A model generated the notes under the pieces. That model had not been told where the DNA came from. It searched no databases and was given only the letters and a program-made list of their open reading frames with translations. This document shows positions 48,728 through 63,315 of a DNA stretch of 64,000 bases, piece after piece (position 1 is the first letter of the stretch; each line of letters opens with the position of its first letter). The DNA comes from Varroa destructor. Its lineage: Eukaryota > Arthropoda > Arachnida > Mesostigmata > Varroidae. Location of the stretch: contig NW_019211455.1 of assembly GCF_002443255.2 (NCBI RefSeq), positions 18,265,126 through 18,329,125 on the forward strand. Direction: 5' to 3'. A program made the position numbers and the translations under genes.

Positions 48728-51700
48728 AGCGTGTGTATGTCTGTCGTTCCGATGGTCGTTCATTCGTGGTCTCTAATTATTTTTTCGAGCACAACTTGTC
48801 GTGGTGCATACATTGATTCATATTGATACCATGATGGCGGCGGCGACAATGATAGTGGTGACGCTGCTAATGATTTATGGTGTCGTTGAGTGCTGCGTTA
48901 CGTATTCGTAGAATGCTGGTAAAATGTAATCATCATGACTTGCTATATATCCAATATACATGTTAGATTAGCCGAAACCTCACTAACCTATCGTTAACCT
49001 AACATGGTGTAGCGTACTCTTTCGTAGGTCGATTTAGTTATGTGTACGTAGGCTCAAGCACCATTCTTTCAGTTCTCTCTATTCAAGTATGTTCTGTTCG
49101 AGCCAATGTCAAAATAAGCAGTTGCTTGTTTCATATAATACAAGAAACTTATAAAAGGAGGTCCTTTTCACGAACAGCAATCCGAATCCGTTCGCTGTGA
49201 TAAAGCCACATTTCTAGTTTGCCCTGGTGTAGTTAGTTATTGCTTAGCTCGTTATTATGCTACGATGTGCCACTGTTCGAAATATATACCCCCAGCTGAA
49301 TTATATAGATAGCTAGTAGAGCAACTAGTACACAGTAACTCATGGCTAGCTCAGGCTCACACTCAATCGTCTCCATTATCGCTTTGCCATTCGCCAACAA
49401 CAATAAGGCTCATCTCTGTTTCGTCTGACGACCGTTCCTGTTTTCCTTCTCTCTCCCTGGAGCAGCACGTGGCTCCGATGATGTATAGTCAGGCACTGAT
49501 GCTCGCCCGTGTCAGTATGACTATTGAGAGGACTATTACCTTCAACGTCGCTAACAACAACATGTTTCTCCTATATTTGCCGCTCGCTTCCCGGCTCTAT
49601 CAGGGTTAAATAAGTTACTTATTGGGACGGGTACACGCAAGGTATGCGTGCACGGTGGGACAAGCCGAACAGGCTGGCGAGCCTGCGTTAAAGCTCCGGG
49701 ACCAAGTATGTGTTGAAGAATGAGACCGAGTGTGAGTGAGTATATCTGTGTGTGTGTGTGAGTGGATCTGTGGGCGTGGATGCGGATCACTAATATACGG
49801 GGTAGATCGTATGGTACGCAGGCAGACTTGTTGTAGGTACACAGGTATGGGTAGTATATAGCGAGAAATGTTGGAGAAATGCCGGAGTTGCTCGTCTGCC
49901 GACGGCACTACCAAACAAGTCCAGCGGCGGTAACGGTGGGGGGCGGGGGGGCTTCGAGTTGCATTATTGACTCTGTTATGCCTCCTCTGGTGAGCGCGGA
50001 AGAGTGGTAGCAATTGAGAACGATAGGACGGAGGAAGTGGAGCTGTGAAGGGACTCTTGAGTAGTGAAATATAGTGGAAGAGAGGGATCAACGAGGTGGA
50101 GCGTCATCTAGTCTCGTCCCCTAACATAGGCAGGCAGGTGGAAAGAGGCGACATAACTTATTGCTCATAACCTGCGTCGTTCCATTGCGTGGCAGGAGTC
50201 CGCTAAACTCCAGATACGCGAGCGTGAGCACCACTGAGATGAGTGGCGGCGGCTGCGATGAGCTCAGGCATCTGTATTAGACGTAAATATGTATACAGAT
50301 ACACATAGCTAAATCAGGCATAGTAAAGAAGTGAAGGAAATGTACTATTGAGCGGGCAGATCAGAATAGCCAAAACACATATCTGATGATACCAATAGAT
50401 GGCACTCTGATAGGAATTATTTTTCTATTGGGTCTGAAACGCATCTCCAAGGTAAATACACTCGGTAAAGTGGTATGTTTCTTTCGAAAAAGGTGAGTGT
50501 GATTCAATCACTCAAGGGGCGAGATGCTTAATGAGATTCAGATTGATGAAACCTATTTTCCTTCCTACCCCATATTTAACAGTGAATGCATTAAAGAAAG
50601 AAATGCTGAACCCTAGCCGAATGTTGGAAACGGGTCCCACGGCTGCAGGCTTGAGACGAGCATTGTACTATCTGTTGAAAGAAATGCTGTTTTGAAATGA
50701 ATTTGCCCTTAAAATATTGATATAAACTAGCGCAGTCTCAAAAAAGGACTTCATCGAGAACTCATATCTGGTTTGGGGATAACCACCTGACTGAAGACCA
50801 AGAACCAGCAATCGGCGGTTAACCCACTTGCAATGAAAGTCTGTCTAGCGTGTAATTGTGTAATGCTAATAAAAAGCTATAGATCTTCGTTTTGCACCGA
50901 CTATTAACTTTTGCTAAATTATGTGTTTTTACCATGCTTCCATGTTTATTTAGACGTATATCGCTAAGCAATCTACCGTTATGAGCACGCATCTACGCCT
51001 ATGGATTTGTTGTGGCGGTAGCCAAATCAACGACAAACCGCCAGTTTTCCCGCAGTGATAAAATGTACAGTATGTCTTACACCTGTGTACATCATGTGAC
51101 CTCTATAACAAACGCATGGCCTTTACCATAGTTTTTATATAGCCTCCATATCTCTTATATATAAGTTAAGCCTCTAACTGGTTGCTCCTGCAACCGGTGC
51201 TCTCCAGTCTGATGGTTTTCACCGGAATCGAGTCGCTCCCAACTAACCTCAGTTCAGTAAAGCTGGGCAGTTTCCTGATCGCCATCGACCGCTGCGTGTC
51301 TCACTAGGTAACGTTCGTTCTATAACCGCGTGAGTGCTTCAAACGTGAGAGAGTTAGCCGTGTTGGAGGGAACAACGGGCCGCAATGAAAGTTATTGCTT
51401 TTTGATCGTGGTGAGTGATGCCAAACGGAAGCACCAAGGGGGGAGCAAACGAAGAAGGCTGAAGAGGGCCCTTACTTCTTCGTTGCCGTGGTTCTCTGCG
51501 TTTTCCCAATTGAGAAGAAGGCCCTTACGAGGCTGAATAGTAGAGCGACTGTACTCCCACCCACGCCCCCATTAAGACTTACCGTATAGTGGAACGCAGA
51601 GAGCAATGGGCCAGTGAATACAGGAAGGGGCGGCAGGAATGTTGCGACTGTAGGAGTTGCTGGGGTGGCTTTAGCGGTCGCGGTTGAAATGGTGGTCAGT

Positions 51701-54700
51701 GAGCTCAGTTTCGGTAGAACAGGTCATGCCAACCACTGCCAAAAACTTTCAATAGACTCATTGATGTCCGGCAGACTCGGCTGAGACGACGAGGCCAGTT
51801 GGGCGAGTGCTAAATTTTAGATGTCCGAGAAATCCCCAATATTGCCAATAGCCGTGGTGATAGTATGTCATGGACGCAACTTTCGCTCGTTTCTCCCATT
51901 CAGATCAAGGCTTAGTTGTATCGATATATGTCTGAGTGTGAAATCGAAGAAACCACTGAGAAAATGGCTCCTCAAAATTAGTAACGGTGCGAGCGGTATG
52001 GAAGACGGTGAAAATAGGATTTTAAAGATGATTTTTATTGTCAGTCTGCGATATAATGTTAGTGCACGTGGGGGTGGACGGTAACGTTTCGAATATACAT
52101 TATGAGATAGAATTAGCATTAGAGGGTGGAGCAATGCAGGAAATGTGTGACCTCTTTTTGAGACAGGTCAGCGTAAAAACGATTTTTAACTTTGAAGTGA
52201 TAACTTCCTATGAATAAACAAAATTGATTAACTAAATTTACTTATTCCAGAATTTGAGAAGTCATATGATTTGATCGGCGATTGTTTCTTGCAGTAGCAT
52301 TGTTTTAAGCTAACTCATAATTTTTAATTACTGCCATTTTTTTGATTACGATTCCCCATTGCTGCTTCACTATCTAGAGATACGGCAGCTTTGTTAAGGA
52401 CGCCATTGGGTTCAATTCTTTTTTTCTGTTTTTCGTCGAGTTTCATCCCTTCGCTCTATACAGATCTTGTCTACGGGTGTCCCCTCTTCAGTCAGGCCAA
52501 AATATAAAGAGTACTTAATGTGTATACTCTATAGGATAGACTAACATTGTCTTCCAGGTCACTGAAAAGCTCCGATAGTTCTTGCAGGGGCACGATCAAA
52601 GACGCATAACTGATCATAAGGGTGATCGGTCATAGAGAAGCTGCGTGGTCGCGTTCCACTTCAAAGTTTATTGGATGACATTGCAAGCGAAGAGAAATTA
52701 AGACAAGATTCTTATTGTTCGACTCATAGTGATGCATCGCTAGTGATAAAAACAGCACCAGATCGAAGAGATACAGATTTGCGAAGAAGTAATGCACATT
52801 TGTATTGAAAGATATCAGAGCAGAACATTTCTCCGGAGTGCTCGGGAAATCACCCAACTCGAAGCTGTTCAGAAAATTTACGTAACGTACTACGGGGAAA
52901 ATAACGCTCGAAAAGGGACGTAGCTCCAAAGGAACTTGCATTAATTTTGAATATTCGCATTTTCATGGCTTTTAGAAGTTGCAAGTGTACGAATGATTGA
53001 AAACGTCGATCAGAATTCGTTGTGAATCGAACTGCATTACGGTACGAGAAATAGTATAAGAAACTGTACATTTTTTAAATGTAAGCCTTACAAGGATTAT
53101 TTTTCGTTTTATATATTCGTGATTATATCCAATAGTACTAGAGTCTCTGATACATTGAAGCTGACCCAATTTACCCATATGTTTATTCTTTTCTCGAAGT
53201 TGCATATTTTCGGACTGACACTAAACCGATGAGCACGTTTGAGGTAGCAGTCTTTAAAGGCAGTGGGGATGACTAGATTCGAGGCCTGCTGGAGTTTCGG
53301 TCTAACTGGCCCCAACTGCCGGGCAACAGCCCTCTCAGCTTCTCTAAAGCAGCAGAAACAGCAGCCATGACACAAGGGCATCTACGTGAGGAACATCCTG
53401 TCGCAAAGATCTGTTCCCCTTGGTTTCAAGCTCTTGAATCAGGCTGCGCGGTCTGCCTGGCAACCAACTCATCTTCGCCTATGTTTGACCACTTGTCGGA
53501 CAGCAGCGGGAACAAACAAGGGACAATTTGTCAGCTTTAGTCGATGCTTTGCAAGGATACTAGTGGTATGGTCTTCCTGGAGGCATTGTCGAGGCTTTCA
53601 TCTCCTTCCACAGCTTTTTCTTTTCGTGTTCCTTAGCTAGCTTTGTTCGGTCCAAGCGTTTTCTTTGCACTGTCCTCGGGAATCTCGGGTTTTACTTCTG
53701 TTGGATAGCATTGCTAGCGTTGCATCGTCCTCGGTTCTTGCTTGTCATCAGTCGGCGCTTGGTTCCTCAAAACCCAACTTTGCCCAGGTTCCTTCTGTTC
53801 TTAGGGGCCAAACGCCCATTCCTCTCCTTCGTCATGATTCGCTTTCGTATCATACACAAGCACCCATGCCATCTACCATTTTCTATAATACCTTCTTTTG
53901 GCTAAGTTCTCAGCAGATCTGAGTTCTATCTGTAGCTCTGCTTGACGCTACCACTACGGTACGCAGAGCAGTAGCAGCTCATTCTGTCGTCAGGCCGGCG
54001 TCGAGTCGGCCCTGCTTTCCTTCGGGCCGCCTTTCCAACAGTGACAAAAATCTAGCTGGCACTGGACGAAGCTTGCAAGCCGAAGCGACCAGGCTCGTTC
54101 GAGCAGCCTTCAACCTACGTACGCCTGCCTGTTTAATAGGTTGGGAACAGCTGAGAATGGAACCACCGGTTGCAGATTTAACGAAAACTATAAATAATTG
54201 GATTCGCCCTTTCACTGCCACCCAGCCGAATGAGGGCCAAAGTGCCGTTATTCCCTTTTAAATCCTACGCTACTCTGCGCACATATCAGTAGTAGGCGAA
54301 CAGACAAGCCAGCACTCCCATCCAATGTTCTCACGACCAAATTCACTGTGTTAGCCGATGACAGTAGCGTCTAATCACAGTCAGTGTAGTCGCTGCCAGC
54401 TTGTATTAAAAGGAACCCTTCAGTGCAATGTATCTTACCTCTAACGTACACGACGTTTGGTGGCCGGGTTATAGGAAGCTTGTTGCCGCCGAACTGTTCA
54501 CTATTACCCACGAATATTAGGCGATCGCTAACTGGGTCTCCTCATAGGGAGAAATTGAGCCTGTCGAGCAGTCAACGACGAGCTGTCGACTAATATGTCG
54601 AACGAGCAAACGGTGTCGAACGGTTGAGCAGTTTTGCAAGCGCATGACGCTCTCGATTCGTTCACTGATTTTCACATTGATGCTCCATTCGACTCTCCTC

Positions 54701-57700
54701 AGTCCACACGACGCGTCCGGCAACAATCCTTCTAGCCCAGCAAGCAGTAGCCTGCGGTAGAAGTAGTGGCCTTCAATCTTCAGTTGTTAAACTCTGTTCT
54801 CCTTGGAACTGCGACTACAGTCCTGTAAGGTGCTACTAGCGACGTTGGCAAACGCCTTCGTTGTCAGCTCATAGTAGAGGGTAGATGCATTCCGAGATTA
54901 AACAGTAGGAAAGCGGGTCTGCAAGGGAAGCCGTTGCTGAGCATTAATTCCGTGGCGGTAAGGCCTGTTGCCTTTTCTACCAGTCTACCTATTTCGTATC
55001 TCGGTCGGCAGGCCCGATCCCATTTGGAGATGCGGGCCGCCGCGGGTCTTGGCGTTGCCGGGCTCCTCTTGGTTAACCTATGCGCGGGGCGCTCAATTAA
55101 GACCATAGGTTAACTCGGCTCGCCTTGGCCCGACTCGTCTGCGAGGCTGGATGAACGAGAGCGAGCGGGACTTCATTTAACCTGCTTTTCCGGCGACTGC
55201 TGCTACTCCGGTCCAACCCAGGGTTGCCTCCTGTTGCCACTAGCGATCTCCAGTGATCCTGGTGGAATGGGTTGAGTTGCTGCTCACATGACAGCAGTAC
55301 AACGAGTCGACAATCGTCCACAGTTTGTTTCAGACTAAGCGTGTGCTTTGGCGAATCGCCGCTTCAGTGGAGTACTGACGGGTCATAGATGGGGGTAGTG
55401 CACATCGTTCTTGTTTAAACAGCGGCCGGTCTTGGCCTGTGGAGTAGCCAACGGTTGTATACCAGTATTGGGATGCGACATGGAATAGTTGCCTGTAGTA
55501 AAGCGGAAAGGTGAATAGGGGAGATTCCAAGGAATAGGAGATCATGGGGCCTTGATAGAGGAGACAGAGTCGGGGATAGCGACGTAGCCCTTGGGAAGAG
55601 TTCGAGAGGTCGAGGCCGGCTACTCCCTTTGACGGTAATAATTAAAGACATTCCATAGATTGAGGAGCTAACAGTTGAAAGACTGGACCGGCCACTATGT
55701 TGGCAGGACGACCAGGAAAAGTGGGAAGGATATCACGTTAGGGGGTCTCGGCCAGTATCCTGTTACATAGTAGAGCCAATTTGGTCAGTCAAATCAACTG
55801 GCAATGTATGTCCATTCAGGCTGATAGTCTGTCAGTTCATTAGTGGCTCGCAGATACCCGGTAATCCGCCAACGAGATCGTTTTCGTCCACAGACCTGAC
55901 ATTCACGACGATATTTAAGCAGACAACTCATAACAAAGGGAGCGACATTTTCGGTTTAATCGCGTGCAGTGATCTGTTGCATACATTTTTTCTAAAACGC
56001 GATGGTCGGAAAAACATTCTTATAACAAACCTTTTGCGTGTGTAATTAACAAGTGTTCGATAGAACTTAAAATCTCCTCTCATAAATACATCTAAATAAT
56101 AGGCAGTATTCTAGCTAGCTGAATTAGAAATACAACAGTTTGTATGTCGATCTGTATGTGCCTTGAGCGGTAAGGCAATAAGCTAGTCGGGCTATTTGTT
56201 AGAAGTCAAATTGTGCAGGCTTTTGATTGGTGAAGCCATTCTTTCACTAGGCAATACTGGCCTTTTCTTTAACGTGACTATTGTGCACCGGGGCTCAAGT
56301 GGACGACTTCTTACAGGTCGTTACCGTACCAAATTGTCGCCTACAATCTCGATAAAACTGTTTGTGTCTAATTTATTAGGAAGGGTTTACAACAGTTTCT
56401 GACTATTGCTTATCTCGCATGCACAACCTCGCTTTCAATATTTCTTATATTGCCCCGTTTTTTAATCTCTATTCTCACTTCTGATACGATCATTTAATAT
56501 CACCTGCTTGGAGGACGAACAGCAGCAGACAGTGCACGACATGAACACCACACCATCGCTACCGGCTAGGGCTAAATCGGTCGAATAATCTATAAGTTGA
56601 CAGGGGTTCCATTGATAGCCTACATCTGGATGATCGACCAAGCGATGCTTAGCCAATCGAGTATACCTTGTAGTATAAGCTACTTCTGATGGCCTTCATA
56701 TGGTCGCGGTGGCAGTAGCAATAACATAGGATCCGCGCACGCCACCGGCGTTCCTCTCTGACTAAATCGTACACCTACGTCCCTCCGGCAGAAGCATAGT
56801 AATTTCAAACTCTTTCTTGATACACTCAGAACAGATGAGTCTGCAGGATTTAAGTAGCTAACTAGGCTACCGATCTTTTACGCACTGCATTTCTGCTTCT
56901 GACCACAATTAGATTTTATTATTTTGTTTCATAAGCGCTGACTATGATATACAATTTGTTCTTGTTTGCGAGCCGCTGATGACAACGAGGCCGCTAGCGG
57001 TTACGAGCGAGTGTCTGTCCTTTTTTTTTCTTTTTTTATTTATATTCAGCGATATGTTGCTGGTCAGTGCTTCCGTGTGCGGATGTGTGCATAGGTCGTG
57101 TTGGGTCTGCGCGCCCCTATTCAGGTCTTTTATGTTGATCATATTTGTGCGGTGACAGGGTTCAAAGACCATTGCTTTTAGTTTATAGGAGACGCTGGTC
57201 AGTCGGATGAATAAACGGGTACCTGTGGCCGTCGATCATGTCACTGGTCACGCGAGAGTGCTACAGTCGCCACGTTTCTATCCTGATTACGTGTAGGTGG
57301 TGCCGTTAACTGTGGCTAACTGTATGATAAAAGGTTTGAGGTAGCGTTCGCAGCTGGGAGCAAAACAGCCTGACAGCTAGTGGAAGCATGCGCACGGGGC
57401 AAACATTAATAAAACCGCGACCTAAACGAAACTGATCCAATACATATATGTGGTAATGAGTGCCTGCAATGATGGATCATAAATAAACTAAATTAGTTGA
57501 TCATTTGTCCACTAGTTGATCGATACCTTGCGACAATTTGTTGTAATGTTTTAACTATAAGCTGGTGAAGAAGAAGCTTAATGTAATGCTAACGTGCCTT
57601 ACTTACTTATGTATGTTTACTTGAATCATTATTTAGGCTCATCGTTCGGCCAGTCTGATGGTTGCTCCATCCACACTGGGTTCAGGCCCAGCGGCGTTTC

Positions 57701-59210
57701 GCTAGCTGGAACTGCTGTTGCCGTTGGGTGGAGGAGCCTCAGTTCCTCCAGGGTAGCTCTAACGCCTTGCAGGCTCAGACCGCCGCGTCTAGGCCTGTTC
57801 TTTGCCCCTTCTGTCAGCATCGGCTCTGTTGCTCCTTGATGCGCCCGTAGCCTTCACCGCGGGGCTCACATGCGGTCCGCTATCGTCTGACGGATAGTGG
57901 CTAAACAGTTTCGTGGTGGTGAAACCTTCGTCGTCATAGCTGCTACAGCCGCCCCAGCCACCGGCGGTGATGGCGGTGAAGCGTTTCACCAAATTATAAT
58001 TCTCTAAAAATCTCCCATGCTTCACCCCGTTGCCGTTGAGCCTCATGCCGGCATTTGCTGAGCGACCAGCACCCCAGCAAATCTTCGCCCTATGTTCGCC
58101 TGCGATGTCCATGCTACCCGCTTATACAGAGCCATTTCCCAACGAATTCATTGAGAGTTTGGCCGCCGAGTCTATAAGGGCTCTATGGAATAGAAGGCCA
58201 TAGTTTTCCTACATCGCGTTCGCCCTCGCCGTATAGGTCTTTCCTGCTTTATTGGGGCATCCCACAAGAACCCGCAATCCTGGCAGACCGGGCGCCTACG
58301 TCCCCTTTATTTGCCCCTTTGAACAACCCATTATATTTACTCGCGCTCATTCCTTTTTCTCTCTCTCGCTTTCTCTGTTAGCGCGACGAAGGGTGAAGCA
58401 CGGGTGCACACCCTCAGACAGTGGCCCGCTCTCATTCCACTACAATATATACGTATAGTACATGGTACGCCTACATATGTATGGTGAACGTTTTAGTGGC
58501 CGAATACTGCATGCAGGAAGTATGGAGGACCTTCGTCGTTCACTCGTCTCGGATTCAGACTTCTCTTCAGTATTCCGGTTTCAGTAAGCGCTCGCTCGAA
58601 GAGCCTCCTGAGGCGCGCCAGCCAGAGGGCCAGACAACCAGTCTTGCACTGGGATCTATCCAGACGGTGACTACAGATGTTGTTGTGCGGAGAAACGAGT
58701 CTTTCGACCGGCAGAAGGGGATAAAGCATGCAGCATCAACTCCTGCTACTACTACTCTCGCTCGTTGGGAGTTCAGGGATGGGGACCAAGTGGAAAGGGA
58801 TTTCAATGTTTCATGGAGTAGGCTTCAATTCTAGTAGGGGCATCTGCTTTCAATGTTACGCTCTCTTGCTAGCGCACTGTACACCATTTCATTGCAAACG
58901 GGAAGGGGGGCAGAGAGTAGAAGAAGAGAGCTTTATCAGCGAACCGACAGCGCCGGCGTACTTTCCTCTCGACGCTGCTTTACGCAGTGAGCTACTGTCG
59001 GTGCTGAGTATGTGCGAGGCCGTAACAGAGACTCGAGTGGTGACGATGCCAGCGCCAGCTACGCTAGCGGATCTTCGAGTAGATTCTGCTTAGGCGGCCT
59101 CGCCAGCGAGCAGATAAATGGTAGCCGGCAGACGGCGTTACTCGCTCTCTGATCCGTAGGAAAGAAGCATCACGTAATGAGTGCCTTGTGAGGCAGCACA
59201 TTCTGAATAT
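48728..59210. other. non-coding stretch, no gene recognised
   Basis: Ten kilobases with only short or low-complexity frames. The 158-codon minus frame at 50091-49615 starts without ATG, and its His/Thr-rich part is the translation of a CA/GT array. A GC-richer part at 54.0-55.3 kb has frames on both strands. Two copies of AGTTGATC lie 19 bases apart at 57495-57522. Region 52.2-52.4 kb is AT-rich. I see no gene. Confidence 0.5.
49747..49760 (+). repeat. (TG)7 microsatellite
   Basis: Seven TG units within a longer GT-rich stretch that continues irregularly to about 49780. Confidence 0.85.
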
Positions 59211-59240
59211 CTGTCTGTCTGTCTGTCTCTATGTGTGTGT
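59211..59240 (+). repeat. compound (CTGT)n and (TG)n microsatellite
   Basis: About four CTGT units run to 59228 and are followed, after a short break, by four TG units from 59232. Confidence 0.85.
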
Positions 59241-62200
59241 ATTCTTGGATCCAAAAGCAATAGGCCCCTGCTCGCTACTAACACCGGTGCTATAGGTGCG
59301 GCTTGAGTGGAGGAGAGGGTCGGCAGTGGGGCCTATAGAGGTGTTCTAATGCCACGACGGTTAGTAAGGGAGAACCAGCAGAAGTCGTTGCAGCAGTAAC
59401 AATAACAACTCTGTTTGGCTACAGGTGTTTATTGAGGATATTTTCGGAACCTAGCGTTATCTAGAGAAGCCGGCGGTAGCTGCGGTGCTGACGCTAGTGG
59501 TAGACTGAGAGGTGCAATATTGCACCCTTAAGTAACACCGCCTTATCATCAATGGCTCTTAAACATTATTATTATTACAATATATAAGTAGATATCAGGG
59601 CAACGTGTCGAAAGAAAGAGATCTTCAATAGAAAGAACAATAGAGAAATAGAAGGAAACTCATGATACTAATTTACATATAAGCAAAATAATACGGGCGA
59701 GTGAGGTATCAGAGATTCTAGAAGATGCAACAGAGGTGGAAGGGACACCGATTACTACTCATATTCTGCGGGTCGGCCAGTACGTACATGTAAAAAATAT
59801 ACGGCTTTTTCAAAGAATATTTGCTTTGATGATCATTAAGAAATAAGATAAGTTTTTTCGTTTCGTCTGAGCACATCCATCGTTCCCTTTGCCAGAAATG
59901 CCGCAAGATTAATATCGTAAGAAAATTAGAATAGCTTCTATAATATAAAATGGGGTATCCTGTTTCTAAAATACTCGATTCTGGGTTATCATATTAAAAA
60001 TACATAATAGAAGAACGCTGTGTAAGGCTCGTGTGATCGTGACATCCTGTGAGTAATTTGATTTATTTATTTTAAAGCCGTTTATTGTATCCCGCTGATG
60101 TGCGTGTACAATCGCATAAAGTCGTGCAATCATAATATTACTTTACGATTTAACTAGTTGCTTTGAAAGATCCAATTTACAAATAGAGCAAAAATTGGTC
60201 TGAAAAAAAAACTAGAAGTTCACTTGGGGACAGTTCACGCCTAAAGTTATCAAACTTCAATTTCGTTTAAGAAATACAAATCGTCTGCGGTGTTGGATCG
60301 TATTCTCTGAAGTACTATGTATTAGGGCTTAAATTTTCTAATTTGGTTATTTCGTAGTAAGTTGTTAATTGGCGAGTTCATGGCAACGGAAATCCCCTGG
60401 TTTGACCGGCCAAAAAGGCCGCGAGAGTTTCGAAGACTCGTTAGCAGCAACTTGTAAAGCGGACACGTTTGATGTCACGCGAGAGAAGCTCAGATGGCAA
60501 GAAACATGGTTAGACATGTTTGGCTTGGTGGCCGGAACTTGCCCCATCCTTCTTAACCTGACACGAACTTCACTAACATCACCATCATAGTATATCCGAG
60601 AAGTTTATCCACGTTCGCTTGCCTCCCCTAGCTCTCTTTGACCAACGGGAACATGAACTTGTCGAAATCGGAATACGATGCAAAGTATAAAAGACCACTA
60701 GAACTCATATGGACACGACATATTACTGACGAAATTTCCAAGTCGATGCACGCCGTATGCAGAACGATTGCTTCGCGCTTTCTCCTTTTATCTCGTCTCC
60801 TTCTCCCTCTATTGCTCACTTTTCTGGGGCTCTCGAGTTTCTCCTAATGAATTACAACTATACCCCCTCTGGCCCTTCAAGATTTCTAATTTGTCCGTCT
60901 CTCGGCATCTGATACATAAAATCTTGGATATCGACGCTCGCTGATGGTGATCATAACGGTGACGAGGAACATAGAAAACGAAAAGCTGGTTATATATGAA
61001 GTCACTGGTTGGCGAAAAAATTCACAACTTTTACTTGTCCACCTCCTTGTACCAGTGAATACTGCACAGCGCGAACCATCGCTTGGTCGCTCGTCAGACG
61101 GCGTTAGACCTATCAGCCTGCTTGTATCTTGGGGTACTCGCTACTCTGCTCATTCTTGGTGCTCATTCTACATTCTTCCTGACGCTTCCTAGCCACTCAG
61201 CGTTTGCCCATGGGTCGCTAATGCCACCGCCTTTGTAGCCACCGGTCTTCTGACTGTCTGTTCGTCTCGAGTGGAACGGACTGCAGGACTGTTTTTCTAT
61301 TGGGGCAGTTCGATGATAAACGCGTCTCACCGGCGAACTCCTCTGTTCTGGAGGGATTTGTGGAAATAATTAACTCGGTGGGGAGTAAGTATTTTTCGCC
61401 AAGCATGACAAGGAAAAGGTAAGAGGGAGCAACACAGTGTACAGGAGAGAAAAAGAAACGATCGAACGAGACAGATTAGCAAGGAAAGGAAGACCAAGAA
61501 CGGAACAACAGTGGTAAATAGAAGAGTGAGCGTAATACCACGACTATATCGTGTTTGATAAGAGGTGCACGGATATAGGTGGTGTTCCTCGGATTTTTTG
61601 GTAGGGTAAAGATGTCCGCATAGTCGTTTGTGGGTCTTTATACTAGCTGTATATGTGGGTGGTCCGCTCAGCGACTCAACTGATCAACGGAAGAGAGCAG
61701 GTAAAAGATTGTGAGTACATCAGCGGGTTGATTGAACAAGTCGAAACTGACCTTGGACATGGGTCAAAACCGATGGTTGGCTGAGCGTCATGGGCAAAGA
61801 TAAAAGAAGTACCCACGAAGTCAGATGTTGTCTGGTCTTTCCTCCTTTACGAACCTCTCATTCGCTATTGCTGCATTGCATTAGAGATTCAGACAGAGTA
61901 TTCGGCCTGCTGCCATTGACTGAAGTCGATTGGGAAAGTAGCGCAGGCCTTCTTCAATAGAAAATAACTGGTAAGGAGGACGAAACAACGAACAGATCGT
62001 AACGAAGATGGTGATGGGCGTGGGCAACCGGGGACACCCAAAACTAAAGCACGAGATAAGTAACCCATGAAGAGCTAGAAAGAGCGAGTGATTAACAACA
62101 AATTATCACAATCGACAAATGGGCCTCGCCACATGTCTCTGAGAATAGGAATCTCGATAAACACAATAAATGAATACGTTGAGAGTTCGATAAGAGATAG

Positions 62201-63305
62201 TAATGTATACCAATTTGTTCCATTTAAAATAGTGTAAACTGATGATGTTTAAGGGAAAATAACGACGAAAATACTAAGTGGAATAACTCGCTATCCAGGT
62301 ATGATCAATGTTTAACCTGTTGTTTAATTTTCAGGTGACTAATCAGCAGCAGAGTATACAAGAAGTCAATAATATCCATTTGGTAATGTATGGTGGGAAC
62401 ATAAGTTCGTAATTAGGAACGGACATATGAAAGAGAAACAAAACACACGTAGCATACCCAAGAATGCCAGAAGACAGACGACAAAAACGGGATTACAAGT
62501 TTACTTTCCAGTCTTTTCGAACTAAAGGCCTTTCACCGTTAACAGCCAATGATACGACTAGTCCTAGACTATTACGACTGCGCCAAGTGTCACGGTGACA
62601 CACGTTGAAAATGTTACCCTGAAGCACTCACCTTCGGCCGTTCACCGTTCGCCGACGGCGCTAAATGGGTTGCAGGCCAAGGCAAGTCCGCCTTTCGCTA
62701 ATCTTATTCCAAGAACGGTGGGCGAGTTAGACATAGGTGGAAGTTGTGGGATGACGGAGGGGTGGGTTACCATCGACCATCGTACAGTGGTGAATGAAGG
62801 AGTCTTCGAAAAGCTGAGCGGTAGAAAGGCACAGCCATTGCTACCAGGTGAAGAGAACCCCCACGGCCGACTGCGTCCTCAACCAGAAGTGGTTCGGGCG
62901 TGATGGCGGGGTGATATAATCTGGGTCCCAGTCTTCGTCTCTGAGGAGACAGATGGAGATATAGGCGAAGGAACAGCGCATTCAGACACACCGCATGGCC
63001 CATAAACATAGAGACTTAGTGAGCTGGGACATATTCACAGTAGCATTAATTAACACCTAGAACTACTACTACTACGACACAAAGATTGCTACGCTCGAGC
63101 CGAGGCCCTAACCGCCAGCCAACAAGCACAGCCTACGTAGACGGTGGTTCCTATCACAGCTTTCCGCTGTCTTTAGCAAGGGGTCCAGTTCTCTGGCGAC
63201 TTTCTCGCCATAGAAAAGCAATTCTTCATTCCGTGTCGTGCCTTTTATTGCGGATGTCGTTGTTACGCTGATGAAAACACCCGAGTGCCTGCTTTTGATG
63301 CAGTC
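59241..63305. other. non-coding stretch, no gene recognised
   Basis: A short ATT array lies at 59565-59576. From 59.6 to 60.4 kb the DNA is AT-rich. A purine-rich piece runs through about 61430-61510. Frames do not exceed 102 codons (62595-62903, plus) and carry no recognised domain. Confidence 0.5.
59565..59576 (+). repeat. short (ATT)4 repeat
   Basis: Four ATT units in an AT-rich context. Confidence 0.75.
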
Positions 63306-63315
63306 TTTTTTTTTT
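63306..63315 (+). repeat. T10 homopolymer
   Basis: Ten consecutive T residues, no attached element. Confidence 0.8.

Noticed and set aside
49615..50091. 158-codon minus-strand frame
   Set aside because: It has no ATG start, and its His/Thr-rich centre is only the translation of a GT microsatellite and its degenerate flanks.
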